Shown here one piece after another: positions 37,039-48,429 of a stretch of DNA of 64,000 bases. The position numbers and the translations under genes were made by a program. The notes under the pieces were generated by a model. The model was not told the origin of the DNA. It made no database searches and saw nothing but the letters and a program-made list of their open reading frames with translations. Location: NCBI RefSeq assembly GCF_019799945.1, contig NZ_JABGCH010000010.1:1-64000 (forward strand), read 5' to 3'. The DNA comes from Modestobacter marinus (GTDB taxonomy: Bacteria > Actinomycetota > Actinomycetes > Mycobacteriales > Geodermatophilaceae). Every line of letters starts with the position of its first letter. Within the stretch, counting starts at the first letter, position 1.

Positions 37039-37857
37039 ATGACGTCGGCGCAGCGGGGCTACAACGAGGACATGCGCCTGGCGCACGTGCTGGCCGACCA
37101 GGCCGACTCGATCAGCCTGGACCGCTTCCGCGCGCAGGACCTGCGCGTGGACACCAAGCCGGACCTGACCCCGGTCACCGACGCGGACCACGCCGTCGAG
37201 GAGCAGCTGCGCTCGAGCCTGTCCCGCGCCCGCACCCGCGACGCGGTGCTCGGCGAGGAGTTCGGCAGCACCGGCCGCGGCGACCGCCGGTGGGTCATCG
37301 ACCCGATCGACGGCACCAAGAACTTCGTCCGCGGGGTGCCGATCTGGGCGACCCTCATCGCGCTGCTGGACGGCGACGTGCCGGTGGTCGGCCTGGTGTC
37401 CGCGCCGGCGCTCAACCGGCGCTGGTGGGCGGCGTCAGGCGTGGGGGCGTGGACGGGCCGGCGGCTGGAGAACGCCACGCGCTGCCGGGTGTCGGAGGTC
37501 GGCACCCTCGCCGACGCGAGCCTGTCCTACTCCAGCCTGTCCGGCTGGGAGGAGCGGGGACGCCTCGACAGCTTCCTGGACCTGACCCGGTCGGTGTGGC
37601 GCACCCGCGCCTACGGCGACTTCTGGAGCTACATGATGGTGGCCGAGGGCGCGGTGGACATCGCCTGCGAGCCCGAGGTCTCGCTGTGGGACCTCGCCGC
37701 GCTGGACGTGATCGTGCGCGAGGCCGGGGGCGCCTTCACCGACCTGACCGGCACCCCGGGGCCGGCCGGGGGCAGCGCGGTGGCCAGCAACGGCGTGCTG
37801 CACCCCGACGTGCTGACGGCGCTCGCCCCGCGTACGGGACGAGCGCCGTCGGACTGA
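37039..37857 (+). CDS. hisN: Histidinol-phosphatase, inositol-monophosphatase family
   Basis: A 272-residue Mg-dependent phosphatase. Metal-binding motifs are [23 protein letters not shown] and [17 protein letters not shown]. The [18 protein letters not shown] stretch and length match actinobacterial HisN, which removes phosphate from histidinol phosphate; a general inositol monophosphatase role cannot be excluded. It appears to have its own leaderless promoter. Confidence 0.88.
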   Translation: MTSAQRGYNEDMRLAHVLADQADSISLDRFRAQDLRVDTKPDLTPVTDADHAVEEQLRSSLSRARTRDAVLGEEFGSTGRGDRRWVIDPIDGTKNFVRGVPIWATLIALLDGDVPVVGLVSAPALNRRWWAASGVGAWTGRRLENATRCRVSEVGTLADASLSYSSLSGWEERGRLDSFLDLTRSVWRTRAYGDFWSYMMVAEGAVDIACEPEVSLWDLAALDVIVREAGGAFTDLTGTPGPAGGSAVASNGVLHPDVLTALAPRTGRAPSD

Positions 37858-37864
37858 GCCGCGA

Positions 37865-38053
37865 TCAGTAGGTGCGGCCGGTCCCGCTGCCGCCGCGGCC
37901 GCCCTGCATCCGACGCCGGACGTCGTCGATGCGGGCACGCGTCTTCGGGTCCTTCGCCATCTGCTGGGCCCTGTCCGTGGCCTGCCGGATCACCTGCCGG
38001 CCCTTGGGGCTGTTGGCGAACTGGACGACCTTGTTGAACAGCGACGACGCCAT
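37865..38053 (-). CDS. Small conserved-looking basic protein, unknown
   Basis: A 62-residue protein starting MASSLFNKVVQFANSPKGRQ. It has a helical Lys/Arg/Gln-rich middle (QQMAKDPKTRARIDDVRRRM) and a Gly-rich end. The ATG at 38051-38053 has GGGAGGGAGG upstream, and codon bias supports coding. I recognise no named domain. Confidence 0.65.
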   Translation of the reverse strand: MASSLFNKVVQFANSPKGRQVIRQATDRAQQMAKDPKTRARIDDVRRRMQGGRGGSGTGRTY

Positions 38054-38147
38054 GACGCGCCTCCCTCCCTCTCCGAGGAGCCACACCGGCCCCGTCCGTT
38101 CCGCTCAACGGTGCCAGTTGCCGAGACGTTCCGCGCGGTGAGCGCCC

Positions 38148-39542
38148 TCATCCCAGCGCGGCGGTCCACCGGTCCCGGGCCGCGGCGAGCCCGGGCTCCG
38201 GCGCGGGCTCCACCACCGGGCCGGCCACCCGCCGCGGGACGACGTCGCGCCCGACCCCCCGGGCGGCGAGCTCCGCGGCACCGGCCGCCGACGCGCTGCG
38301 CACCTCGAGGTGCTGCACGGGGTCCCCGAGGACGTCGGCGAGCAGCTGCAGCACCCCGGGGTCGCGGGCACCGCCGCCGGTGACCACCACCTGATCCTCC
38401 CCGACCGGCCCCAGCAGCTGCCGGGCCGCGGCGACCGCGAACACGACCCCTTCCAGCGCGGCCCGAGCCAGGTCCGCCCGGGTGGTGTCGGCGGTCAGCC
38501 CGGTCCACGCGCCGCGCGCCGAGGGGCCGGCGACGCCGCCGCGCTCACCGGTGAGGAAGGGGGTGAAGACGGCGCCGCCCGCACCCGGCCGGGCCGCCGA
38601 CAGGCTGCCGACGAAGCCCGCCCAGTCCAGCCCGAGCACCTCCTGCACCCACGACCACGCGGTGCCGCCGTTCTGCAGCGCGGCCATGCCGTACCAGCCG
38701 TCCCCGGCGTCGGCGTAGCAGTGGACGACGGGGTCCAGCACCGGCGCCGGCGCCACCCCCGGCCGGATGAGCTGCACCCCGGACCCGAGGTTGACCTGCA
38801 CCCCGACGCGCGTGCCGGCGGCGAGCAGCGCCAGCGGGGTGTCGGCGCCGCCCACGACGACCGGCACCTCCCCCACCGGGGTCACCGCGGTGCCGACCAC
38901 CTCGGCGCCCGGGCGGACCGCCGGGAGCAGACGCCCCGGAACACCGCCGGCTGCCGCCGCGGCCACGGACCAGCGGTCCGCGGGGACGTCCCACAGCAGC
39001 GTGGCCGAGGCGTCGCTGCGGTCGGTGACCCCCGGGGGCGCACCGGGCACCAGCCCCGCGCGGACGGCGTCCTTGGGCAGCAGCACGGCGGCCGCCCGGT
39101 CGAGCAGGTGCGGTTCGTGCTCGGCGACCCAGGCCAGCAGCGGGCCGGTCATCCCAGGCACGAGGGGGTTGGCCAGGGCGGCGCGGTCCGCGGCGGGCAG
39201 CGCCCGCCACCGGTCGACCTGGGCGGTGGCGCGGGTGTCCGGCCACAGCAGGGCAGGGGCGAGCGCCGTCCCCCCGTCGTCGACCAGCACCGCGCCGTGC
39301 ATCTGCCCGGACAGCCCGAGGGCGGCCACCTCGCGACCGCCGAGCCGGTCGGCCAGCTCGGCCAGCGCGCCGTCCAGCGCCTGCAGCCAGACCGCCACCT
39401 CGGTCTGCGCCCAGCTCGGCCGCGGCCGCTGGACCACGTACGGCGCCTCCGCCTCGGCGACCACCGCGCCGTCGGAGTCCAGCGCGGCGGCCTTCAGGCC
39501 GCTGGTGCCGAGGTCGGCACCGACGACGACGGGCTCGGCCAC
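38148..39542 (-). CDS. xylB: Xylulokinase (FGGY family)
   Basis: A 464-residue sugar kinase. Features are the N-terminal phosphate loop GADLGTSGLKAAALD, LSGQMHGAVLVDDGG, LWPDTRA, TDRSDASATLLWD and GGADTPLALLAAG with the catalytic aspartate, plus VVTGGGARDPGVLQLLADVL near the C-terminus. The pattern QMHG plus SDAS is typical of D-xylulokinases. GTG at 39540-39542. It lies 8 bp downstream of an aldo/keto reductase, so the two probably form an operon for a pentose or polyol. Confidence 0.88.
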   Translation of the reverse strand: MAEPVVVGADLGTSGLKAAALDSDGAVVAEAEAPYVVQRPRPSWAQTEVAVWLQALDGALAELADRLGGREVAALGLSGQMHGAVLVDDGGTALAPALLWPDTRATAQVDRWRALPAADRAALANPLVPGMTGPLLAWVAEHEPHLLDRAAAVLLPKDAVRAGLVPGAPPGVTDRSDASATLLWDVPADRWSVAAAAAGGVPGRLLPAVRPGAEVVGTAVTPVGEVPVVVGGADTPLALLAAGTRVGVQVNLGSGVQLIRPGVAPAPVLDPVVHCYADAGDGWYGMAALQNGGTAWSWVQEVLGLDWAGFVGSLSAARPGAGGAVFTPFLTGERGGVAGPSARGAWTGLTADTTRADLARAALEGVVFAVAAARQLLGPVGEDQVVVTGGGARDPGVLQLLADVLGDPVQHLEVRSASAAGAAELAARGVGRDVVPRRVAGPVVEPAPEPGLAAARDRWTAALG

Positions 39543-39550
39543 GCCGCTGC

Positions 39551-40561
39551 TCAGGCCGGCTCGGGACTGTTCCCGTACGCGTAGGACGCGTCGGCGTACC
39601 GGCCACCCTCGGCGACCCCGGGCGGGGCGATCTCGCCGAGCCGGGCCAGGTCCTCGGCGGTCAGCGCGACGCCGGCCGCGCCCACGTTCTCCTCCAGGTA
39701 GCTGCGCCGCTTGGTGCCCGGGATGGGCACGACGTCCTCCCCCTGCGCCAGGACCCAGGCCAGCGCCAGCTGGCCCGGCGTGACCCCCTTCTCCTCGGCC
39801 AGCGCCCGGACCGCGTCGACCAGCCGCAGGTTCGCGGTGAACGCCTCGCCGGTGAAGCGCGGGTGCGTGCGGCGCCAGTCGTCCTCGGCGAAGTCGTCCT
39901 GGCTGTTGATCGCGCCGGTGAGGAAACCCCGGCCGAGCGGGCTGAACGGCACGATGCCGATGCCGTGCTCCCGGGCGACGCCGAGCACCTCCCCCTCGAG
40001 GTCCCGGGTCCACAGCGACCACTCGCTCTGCAGGGCGGCGATCGGGTGGACGGCGACCGCCCGGCGGATCGAGGCCGCGCTGGCCTCGGACAGCCCGAGG
40101 TACCGGACCTTGCCCTGCTGCACGAGCTCGGCCATCGTGCCGACGGTGTCCTCGATCGGCACCCGCGGGTCGACCCGGTGCTGGTAGTACAGGTCGATCA
40201 CCTCGACGCCGAGGCGGCGCAGGCTCGCCTCCACGCACGCGCGCACGTTCTCGGGGCGGCCGTCGATGGTCATGCCGCCCCCCTCCCGGTGCGTGAGGGA
40301 GAACTTGGTGGCCAGCTGGACCTCGTCGCGGCGCCCGGCGATCGCCTCCCCGACCAGCTCCTCGTTGTGCCCCTCGCCGTAGACGTCGGAGGTGTCGAGG
40401 AAGGTCACGCCGAGGTCCAGCGCGCGGTGGATCGTCGCCAGCGACTCGCTGCGGTCGGCGGCGCCGTACATCTGGCTCATGCCCATGCAGCCGAGGCCCA
40501 GGGCGGACACCTCCAGGCCGCCGAGGGTGCGCCGGGGGACGGTCGGGAGGCTGCGCGTCAT
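39551..40561 (-). CDS. Aldo/keto reductase
   Basis: A 336-residue NADPH-dependent oxidoreductase with the AKR TIM barrel. The catalytic tetrad is visible as Asp and Tyr in [13 protein letters not shown], Lys in LATKF and His in LYYQHRVD. The C-terminal cofactor motif is [15 protein letters not shown]. It is closest to the AKR13-like group ([13 protein letters not shown]). Upstream of and probably cotranscribed with xylB. Confidence 0.92.
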   Translation of the reverse strand: MTRSLPTVPRRTLGGLEVSALGLGCMGMSQMYGAADRSESLATIHRALDLGVTFLDTSDVYGEGHNEELVGEAIAGRRDEVQLATKFSLTHREGGGMTIDGRPENVRACVEASLRRLGVEVIDLYYQHRVDPRVPIEDTVGTMAELVQQGKVRYLGLSEASAASIRRAVAVHPIAALQSEWSLWTRDLEGEVLGVAREHGIGIVPFSPLGRGFLTGAINSQDDFAEDDWRRTHPRFTGEAFTANLRLVDAVRALAEEKGVTPGQLALAWVLAQGEDVVPIPGTKRRSYLEENVGAAGVALTAEDLARLGEIAPPGVAEGGRYADASYAYGNSPEPA

Positions 40562-40602
40562 GCCCGCATCCTGACGTCCGCGGTCGACCGGGCGCCAGCC
40601 GG

Positions 40603-41304
40603 TCAGGTGCCGGGCAGCGCCCCGGTGGAGACCAGCTGCTCGGCGACGTCCCGCAGCTTCACGTTGGTGCGCTGCGAGGAGTGGGTGAGCAGGGTGAACG
40701 CCTGCTCCGCGGTCACCTTGTACCGCTCCATGAGGATGCCCTTGGCCTGCTCGATCACCGCGCGGGAGACCATCGCCCGGCGCAGGTTCTCGGCGTCGGT
40801 CGTCGCCCGGGCCGCGGCCTCGGCGTTGGCCACCGCGATCGCCACGAAGCCGGCGACCTCCTCCCCCAGCGTGACGTCGGCGTCGCGGAACGCCCCCACC
40901 CGGGAGGAGTAGATGTTCAGCGCCCCAATGGACGCCCCCTGGAAGGGCAACGGCACCGACAGCGAGCTGCCCACGCCCCGTTCCGCGGCCTGCTGGGTGT
41001 AGTCCGGCCAGCGGTCCTCGGCGCGCATGTCCGCAATCAGGAACACCTCTCCGGCCCGCCCGGCGTCCAGACAGGGGCCGTAGCCGCGCACGTACTGCAT
41101 CTCGTCGGCGTCCATGGCGATCTGCCCGTCGAACGCGGCGGTGAAGGCGTCCTCCTCACGGATCAGCGTGATCGACACGGCCTCTGCGCCGGGCAGCGCC
41201 CGCCGGGAGATGCCCACGACCTCGGTGAGCACGTCCGGCAGCTCCCGGGCCACCAGGACCACTCCGGCCAGCTCCGCGTGCAGGCGGCCCAGACCCTCGC
41301 TCAT
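40603..41304 (-). CDS. GAF-ANTAR RNA-binding regulator
   Basis: A 233-residue protein with a GAF sensor domain (about 20-165; [20 protein letters not shown], then [21 protein letters not shown]) and a C-terminal ANTAR domain (about 170-228; [31 protein letters not shown]). ANTAR domains bind dual-hairpin RNA motifs and prevent termination. Unlike PdtaR it has no receiver domain, so it should sense a ligand directly. It is divergent from cbs. Confidence 0.92.
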   Translation of the reverse strand: MSEGLGRLHAELAGVVLVARELPDVLTEVVGISRRALPGAEAVSITLIREEDAFTAAFDGQIAMDADEMQYVRGYGPCLDAGRAGEVFLIADMRAEDRWPDYTQQAAERGVGSSLSVPLPFQGASIGALNIYSSRVGAFRDADVTLGEEVAGFVAIAVANAEAAARATTDAENLRRAMVSRAVIEQAKGILMERYKVTAEQAFTLLTHSSQRTNVKLRDVAEQLVSTGALPGT

Positions 41305-41526
41305 GTCCTGATGACCCTCCCCTCGACGGTCCGCCGGTGCTGTGGACGGCCTCGCGCCCGAGCGCGAACTCGGCGGAGAAAGCGTATCCGCCGTAAACGA
41401 TCAACTGGTCCGGTTCGCGTGCCCGCCGCACCGTCGCAGCCGTCGGCGGCGCGGTCTGATGGGATGAGGTCCACAGCCGGCCGCGTCACCCCGCCACCGG
41501 CTCCCGACGTCCGCCAGGGAGATCCC

Positions 41527-42917
<1,391 letters not shown>

Positions 42918-42921
<4 letters not shown>

Positions 42922-44069
42922 CCCAGCCCGGCTTCAACACGCGCGCCATCCACGCCGGCCAGGAGCCGGACCCGACGACCGGGGCGGTCGTCGTCCCGGT
43001 GCACCTGACCAGCACCTACAAGCAGGACGGCGTGGGCGGCCTGCGCGGCGGCTACGAGTACAGCCGCAGCGCCAACCCCACGCGCACGGCGCTGCAGGAG
43101 GCGCTGGCCGCGCTGGAGGAGGGCAGCACCGGGCTGGCGTTCGCCTCCGGGCTGGCCGCGGAGGACGCGCTGCTGCGCACCGTCTGCGCGCCCGGTGGCC
43201 ACGTCGTCCTCCCCGGGGACGCCTACGGCGGCACGTTCCGGCTGGTGTCGAAGGTGTACTCCCGGTGGGGCGTCGAGCACACGCCGGTCGACCTCAACGA
43301 CCTCGACGCGCTGCGGGCGGCGATCCGGCCGACCACGCGGGTCGTGTGGTGCGAGACGCCGACCAACCCGCTGCTCAACGTCTCCGACATCGCCGCGCTG
43401 GCCGAGGTCGCGCACGGCGCCGGCGCGCTGCTGGTCGTCGACAACACGTTCGCCTCGCCCTACCTGCAGCGGCCGCTGACCATGGGCGCCGACGTCGTCG
43501 TGCATTCGACCACCAAGTACCTGGGCGGGCACTCCGACGTGGTCGGCGGGGCGCTGGTCACCGCCGACGCCGAGCTGGGCGAGCAGCTGGCCTACCACCA
43601 GAACGCGATGGGGGCGGTGGCCGGGCCGATGGACGCCTGGCTGGTGCTGCGCGGGCTGAAGACCCTCGGCGTCCGGATCGACCGGCACTCGGCCAACGCC
43701 GCCCGGATCGCCGAGTGGCTGCTCGAGCACCCGGCGGTGGGCGACGTCCTCTATCCGGGCCTGCCGCAGCACCGGCACCACGAGATCGCCGCGAAGCAGA
43801 TGTCCGGCTTCGGCGGGATGCTCTCGTTCCGGCTGCGGGACGGCGAGGAGGCGGCGCTGCGGGTGTGCGAGCGGGCGCGGCTGTTCACCCTGGCCGAGTC
43901 GCTGGGCGGGGTGGAGTCGCTCATCGAGCACCCGCACCGGATGACCCACGCGAGCGCCGCCGGCTCGCCGCTCGAGGTGCCCGGCGACCTGGTGCGGTTG
44001 TCGGTGGGCATCGAGGACGTCGACGACCTGCTCGCCGACCTGGAGCAGGCCCTCGCTCAGACCGGGTAG
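42918..44069 (+). CDS. metB: Cystathionine gamma-synthase / gamma-lyase family
   Basis: A 383-residue PLP enzyme. Motifs are YEYSRSANPTRTALQ, the PLP-stacking FASGLAAEDA, ETPTNPLLNVSDI, DNTFASPYLQRPL and the Schiff-base lysine in HSTTKYLGGHSD. It overlaps cbs by ATGA. Synthase and lyase activities are hard to separate by eye; the cbs neighbour fits either direction of transsulfuration. It is convergent with map, 4 bp between stops. Confidence 0.93.
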
Positions 44070-44073
44070 TCCT

Positions 44074-44844
44074 TCAACGCGGGGCGGTGAGGATGCGCGG
44101 GCCGTCCGCCGTGACCGCGACCGTGTGCTCGACGTGCGCCGCCCGGCTGCCGTCGGCGCTGCGCAACGTCCAGCCGTCGGCGTCCACCCGGTAGTCGTCG
44201 TCGCCGCCGGCCAGGAACCACGGCTCGATGGCGATCACCAGCCCGGCGCGCAGCGGCACGCCCCGCCCGGGGCGGCCCTCGTTCGGGACGTGCGGCGCCT
44301 CGTGCATCGTCCGCCCCACCCCGTGACCGCCCTGGTCGGTATTGATCCCGCAGCCCCCGGCCCGGCCGACCGCCGCGATCGCCGCCGAGACGTCACCGAC
44401 CCGGTTGCCGACCACGGCCGCGGCGATCCCCGCCTGCAGCGCCCGCTCGGCGGTGTCGACCAGCGCCAGGTCCGCCGGCCGCGGTGTGCCGACCGGGAAG
44501 GTGGTCGCCGAGTCCCCGACCCAGCCGTCGAGGGTGGCCCCGGCGTCGACGCTGAGCAGGTCGCCGTCCTCGAGCTCCCGCGAGGTGGGGATGCCGTGCA
44601 GCGCGACGTCGTTGACCGACAGGCAGACGACACCCGGGAACGGCGGGGTGGTCGGTTGCGGGGCGTAGCCGAGGAAGGGGGAGGTCGCACCGGCGTCGGC
44701 GAGGACGGCGCGGGCCACCTCGTCCAGCTCGGTCAGCCGGACCCCGGGGGCCGCGGCGTTCCGGACGGCGGCCAGCATGTCGGCCACCACCGCACCCGCG
44801 GCGCGCATGGCCTCCAACTCGCCGGGTGTGCGCAGCTCGATCAC
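44074..44844 (-). CDS. map: Methionine aminopeptidase, type I
   Basis: A 256-residue metallopeptidase removing N-terminal Met. Metal ligands are in VDAGATLDGWVGDSA (two Asp), GHGVGRTMHEAPHVPNEG (His), IAIEPWF (Glu) and AAHVEHTVAV (Glu). The family loop SVNDVALHGIP is present. The GTG at 44842-44844 gives the standard MIELRTPGELEAMR start; CAGAGT lies 6 nt upstream, again a possible leaderless arrangement. Confidence 0.94.
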   Translation of the reverse strand: MIELRTPGELEAMRAAGAVVADMLAAVRNAAAPGVRLTELDEVARAVLADAGATSPFLGYAPQPTTPPFPGVVCLSVNDVALHGIPTSRELEDGDLLSVDAGATLDGWVGDSATTFPVGTPRPADLALVDTAERALQAGIAAAVVGNRVGDVSAAIAAVGRAGGCGINTDQGGHGVGRTMHEAPHVPNEGRPGRGVPLRAGLVIAIEPWFLAGGDDDYRVDADGWTLRSADGSRAAHVEHTVAVTADGPRILTAPR

Positions 44845-44905
44845 GCCCCGACTCTGCCAGGACGCCCCCCGCCGGGCGCAGGAGCCCCTCCGGTAGACAG
44901 CGGGG

Positions 44906-45769
44906 GTGCACCGCGTCAGCGTCGTCGTCGCCACCCGGGACCGGCGGGAGTCGCTGCTCCGCTCGCTCGCCCACCTGGACCGGCCGCACGGCCCGCCGGT
45001 GGTGGTGGTCGACAACGCCTCCGCCGACGGCACCGTCGCCGCAGTGCGCGCCGAGCACCCCCGGGTCGAGCTCGTCGAGCTGCCGGCCAACGCGGGCGCG
45101 GTCGCCCGCACCGACGGCGTGCGCCGCACGTCGACGCGGTACGTCGCCTTCGCCGACGACGACTCCTGGTGGGAGCCCGGCGCCCTCGATCGCGCCGCCG
45201 ACCTGCTCGACGCCCACCCGCGGGCCGCGGTCGTCGTCGGCCGGGTGCGGCTGGCCGACGACGGGTCGGAGGACGCCGTCACGCGGAAGCACCGGGCGGC
45301 GGTGCTGGGCCGCTCCCCCGGCGCCCCGGGGCCCGACGTCCTCAGCTTCCCGGCGTTCGCCGCCGTCGTCCGCCGGGACGCCTACCTCGCCGTCGGTGGG
45401 TTCTCCCCGCTGCTGTTCTTCGGCGGCGAGGAGCACCTGCTGGCCCTGGACCTCGCCGCGACGGGCCGGCAGCTGGTCTTCGCCGAGGACGTCGTCGCCT
45501 GGCACGCCCCGGCCGGCCCGGACCGGCCCACCCCGCAGCGCTGGGCGCTGCAGACCCGCAACGACGTGCTCGTCGACTGGCTGCGCCGGCCGCTGCCGGT
45601 GGCGCTGGCCGCGACCGGCCGGCTGATCCGCCGGGCTCCCCGCGACGGGGCCGCCCGCCGGGCGCTGCTCGGCGTCGCCCGGCTGCTCCCCCGCGCCCTG
45701 CGGCAGCGCCGGCCGGTGTCGCCCGAGCTGGAGCGCCGGTTCGCCACCGCCCAGCGGCCGTTGGGCTGA
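44906..45769 (+). CDS. Glycosyltransferase family 2
   Basis: A 287-residue GT-A enzyme. It starts VSVVVATRDRRESLLRSL, has VVVVDNASADGTV, and the DXD-type metal site in FADDDSWWEPGAL. VGGFSPLLFFGGEEHLLALDL holds the probable catalytic acid region. The C-terminal 60 residues are Arg-rich and amphipathic, suggesting membrane association. GTG start with a TAGACA box 6 nt upstream. The acceptor is unknown. Confidence 0.88.
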   Translation: MHRVSVVVATRDRRESLLRSLAHLDRPHGPPVVVVDNASADGTVAAVRAEHPRVELVELPANAGAVARTDGVRRTSTRYVAFADDDSWWEPGALDRAADLLDAHPRAAVVVGRVRLADDGSEDAVTRKHRAAVLGRSPGAPGPDVLSFPAFAAVVRRDAYLAVGGFSPLLFFGGEEHLLALDLAATGRQLVFAEDVVAWHAPAGPDRPTPQRWALQTRNDVLVDWLRRPLPVALAATGRLIRRAPRDGAARRALLGVARLLPRALRQRRPVSPELERRFATAQRPLG

Positions 45770-45806
45770 CCGCCCGCTGAGCAGCTGAGGTTCTCCAAGC
45801 GCGCTC

Positions 45807-45837
45807 GTGCTCTGAGTGCCACCCGCACTCAGAGCAC
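45807..45837. terminator. Hairpin terminator after the glycosyltransferase
   Basis: A perfect 13-bp inverted repeat GTGCTCTGAGTGC / GCACTCAGAGCAC with a 5-nt loop, 38 nt after the glycosyltransferase stop and 55 nt before the next start. Confidence 0.75.
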
Positions 45838-45892
45838 AAGCACCCGGGAGGACACTTCCGGCTGGATCCCACAGGAGCGACAGGAGGCCCGG

Positions 45893-46411
45893 GTGGCCGA
45901 GACGACGGTGGCCGAGACGACGGTGGCCGGGGTGATGGCCGAGCCGGCCGCGCTCGAGGACCCGAGGGCACGCGAGGTGAACGAGCGGCACGGGAACGAC
46001 CACGGGGTGAACCGCGGCAAGCTGCGCGCGCTCAGGGACTACCCGACTCCCCCCAACTGCACGTCCCCGTTCGCGCCCATCTGGATCACCGAGATGGTGC
46101 GCTGGCAGCACGGACAGCAGGGAGCAGACCCCGGCCCGGGTCAGCGCACGCCGGTCAGCCGGGCCGGCAGGCGCTTGAGGCCGTTGATGAACGAGGACCG
46201 CAGCCGGTCCGGCTCGCCGGTGACCTCCAGGTCCGGCAGGTGGTCGAAGAAGGCCCGGAACGCCACGCCGATCTCCCGGCGCGCCAGGTGGGCGCCGAGG
46301 CAGAAGTGCGGGCCCCGCGACCCGAAGCCGACGTGCGGGTTGGGGTCCCGCCCCAGGTCGAAGCGGTGCGGATCGGGGAAGACGGCCGGGTCGCGGTTGG
46401 CCGCGGTGTAG
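45893..46411 (+). CDS. Unrecognised open frame with strong ribosome site, convergent with P450
   Basis: AGGAGG sits 5-6 nt before a GTG at 45893. The first about 70 codons (repeat VAETTVAETTVAG, then ERHGNDHGVNRGKLRAL, DYPTPPNCTSPFAPIWITEM) have nearly all G or C in third position, so they look truly coding. After about 46110 the bias weakens and the frame runs 270 nt antisense into the end of the P450 gene. This suggests a gene whose 3' part was lost or replaced, or a short peptide gene whose real stop is missing. I do not recognise the protein. Confidence 0.4.
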   Translation: MAETTVAETTVAGVMAEPAALEDPRAREVNERHGNDHGVNRGKLRALRDYPTPPNCTSPFAPIWITEMVRWQHGQQGADPGPGQRTPVSRAGRRLRPLMNEDRSRSGSPVTSRSGRWSKKARNATPISRRARWAPRQKCGPRDPKPTCGLGSRPRSKRCGSGKTAGSRLAAV

Positions 46412-47427
46412 AACAGCACGAACTTCGTTCCCGCCCGGAACCTGCGTCCGGCGAGCTCGACGTCCTGCGTCGCCGTCCGCCGCATCCAGGTGACCGGGCT
46501 GGTCCAGCGCACGATCTCCTCCACCGCCGTCCGGGTCAGGCCGGGGTCGGCGGCCCAGCGGTCCCGCTGGTCGGGGTGCTCGGCCAGCGCCAGCACGCCC
46601 TGGGCGATGGCGGTGCGGGTGGTCTCGTTCCCCGCCACCAGCAGCAGGATGAAGAAGCTGGCGATCTCCTGGTCGCTGAGCCGCTCGCCGTCGACCTCGG
46701 CGGTGACCAGCGCGGTGGTCAGGTCGTCGGCCGGCCGCTGCCGCCGCTCGACGGCCAGCCGGGTCATCAGCCGCGCCAGGAGCTCCCCTGCCCGCAGGAA
46801 GGCGGCGACGGCGTACTCCTCGTCCTCGACGAGGTCGGGGTCGCCGCCGGAGAGGATGACGTTCGACTGCTCGAGCACCATCGCCCGGTCGCCCTCGGGG
46901 ACGCCCATCATGTCGCAGATGACCCGCAGCGGGATGGGCGCGGCGAGGTCCGCCACGACGTCGATGGTGCCGTCGCCGTCCTCGGCCTTGCGCCGGGCCC
47001 GGACGACGACGTCGTCGGCGACCAACTGCACCGACGCGACCAGGTGCTCCAGCACCCGGGGCGTGAACGCCTGGGCCACGATCCGCCGGATCTTGGCGTG
47101 CCGCGGGTCGTCCATGCTGATCAGGGAGCCGTAGAACTCGCTGAGGTCCGGCGGCATGTCTTGGATGGACACCGCTCCGGGCCCGGAGGCGAACAGGGCG
47201 GGCCGGCTGCTGATCGCCTCGACGTCGGCGTACCGGGTGACCGCGTGGTAGCCCGGGCCGGACTGGATGTACGGGAGCACCGGCTCGTCGAAGAAGGCGA
47301 ACGGGCTCTCCTGGCGCAGCAGGTCGAGCACGGCGTGCTTGATCTCCGGCGGCTGCGCCCAGAAGGCCCGGTCGGAGAGGTCGATCCCGTCGAGGCCGAG
47401 ACCGGGCCGGACGGCGGATACGGACAC
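46141..47427 (-). CDS. Cytochrome P450
   Basis: A 428-residue soluble bacterial P450. The oxygen-binding I-helix motif is LLVAGNETTRTAIAQG, the K-helix is EEIVRWTSPV, and the heme ligand is in GFGSRGPHFCLGAHLAR. FYTAANRDPAVFPDPHRFDLGR precedes it. The motif combination is closest to the CYP124/125/142-like group acting on methyl-branched lipids and sterols, an uncertain comparison. No ferredoxin gene is adjacent. The ATG at 47427 gives a normal length. Confidence 0.9.
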   Translation of the reverse strand: MSVSAVRPGLGLDGIDLSDRAFWAQPPEIKHAVLDLLRQESPFAFFDEPVLPYIQSGPGYHAVTRYADVEAISSRPALFASGPGAVSIQDMPPDLSEFYGSLISMDDPRHAKIRRIVAQAFTPRVLEHLVASVQLVADDVVVRARRKAEDGDGTIDVVADLAAPIPLRVICDMMGVPEGDRAMVLEQSNVILSGGDPDLVEDEEYAVAAFLRAGELLARLMTRLAVERRQRPADDLTTALVTAEVDGERLSDQEIASFFILLLVAGNETTRTAIAQGVLALAEHPDQRDRWAADPGLTRTAVEEIVRWTSPVTWMRRTATQDVELAGRRFRAGTKFVLFYTAANRDPAVFPDPHRFDLGRDPNPHVGFGSRGPHFCLGAHLARREIGVAFRAFFDHLPDLEVTGEPDRLRSSFINGLKRLPARLTGVR

Positions 47428-47484
47428 GGGGCCTCCAGGGGCTGAGCGAGCGCCCGCCCACCGTGGCCGGTGAGCCCGGCCCGG

Positions 47485-48357
47485 TCAACCCTCCGCGAGC
47501 TGCGCTGTGAACCACTCCCGGGCCTGGGCGATCGCGTCCGCGCCCCGCTGCCGGGCGTCGGCGATCTCGTCGCCGAGCGTGCCCGAGAGCGCGTGCTCCA
47601 GCGCCGCGTCCAGCGTCGTCGCGTCCACCTCACCGGCACGGAGCACCACCGGCCAGCCCAGCGCGGCGGCCTGCGCGCTGACCTTCGCCCCGCCCGCGAC
47701 CGCGTCGCAGGCGATGACCGGCACGCCGTGCGCCAGGCCCAGCACCAGCGCGTGCAGCCGCATGCTGACCACGACGTCCGCCCGCCGGACGAGCGCCTCG
47801 ACCTGCGACGGGAACCGCTCGTACGGCTTGTCGTACAGGTCCATGTCCAGCTCGAACCACGGCATCCCGCGGGCCCTCAGCCAGCCCTCGATGGCCGCGC
47901 GCACCTCGGCGGCCCGGCTGCGGCTGCCGTACTCCTCCTGCGCCGGCGCGAAGGCGACGGCGACGACCGGGACGTCCGGCGTGGTGGTGGCGATGGCCAG
48001 GTCCGGCCGGGACGTGCCGGCGCCGTCCCGCTCCCAGACCCGGTGGAACAGCGGGCGGGCATCGTCGGGCACCACGGAGACGTTCACCGCCCAGCGCTGG
48101 GCGGAGGCGAAGGCAGCCGTCAGCTCGCGGATGAGCGGCATGTCCATGAGCGGGCCGCTGACGAACACCAGGTGCGTGTACTGCGCGGCGTCCAGGTCAC
48201 GCCAGTGCGGACCCCGCTGCAGGTAGGGCGCCCAGGCGACGTCGTGCTCGATGCCCAGCTCGGTGAGCCAGCCGACGACGACGTCGGCTCCCAGCTCGTC
48301 GCCGATGGTGGCGACCACCTCGTCGAAGCTGAACCACCCGGCGACCAGGACACGCAT
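47485..48357 (-). CDS. Polysaccharide pyruvyl transferase-like protein
   Basis: A 290-residue protein with a two-domain GT-B-like fold. The C-terminal motif ADVVVSMRLHALVLGLAHGVPVIA is typical of the pyruvyltransferase family (WcaK/CsaB), which puts pyruvate ketals on surface sugars. The N-terminal half (MRVLVAGWFSFDEVVATIGD) is less conserved. The ATG at 48355-48357 has CAGGGT 7 nt upstream. It lies near galactose genes, but a shared pathway is unproven. Confidence 0.78.
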   Translation of the reverse strand: MRVLVAGWFSFDEVVATIGDELGADVVVGWLTELGIEHDVAWAPYLQRGPHWRDLDAAQYTHLVFVSGPLMDMPLIRELTAAFASAQRWAVNVSVVPDDARPLFHRVWERDGAGTSRPDLAIATTTPDVPVVAVAFAPAQEEYGSRSRAAEVRAAIEGWLRARGMPWFELDMDLYDKPYERFPSQVEALVRRADVVVSMRLHALVLGLAHGVPVIACDAVAGGAKVSAQAAALGWPVVLRAGEVDATTLDAALEHALSGTLGDEIADARQRGADAIAQAREWFTAQLAEG

Positions 48358-48429
48358 GGGTCCCACCCTGTCAGGCGGGCGGCAGCACCTCGGAGGGGGG
48401 CTCAGTGCCTGGCGACCGGGTCGCGGCGT

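Noticed and set aside
45893-47427. A biarylitide-like or other P450-modified RiPP pair
   Set aside because: No minimal precursor (such as an MRYYH-type pentapeptide) lies upstream of the P450, and the convergent ORF lacks a plausible short stop-bounded core; kept only as an orphan frame.
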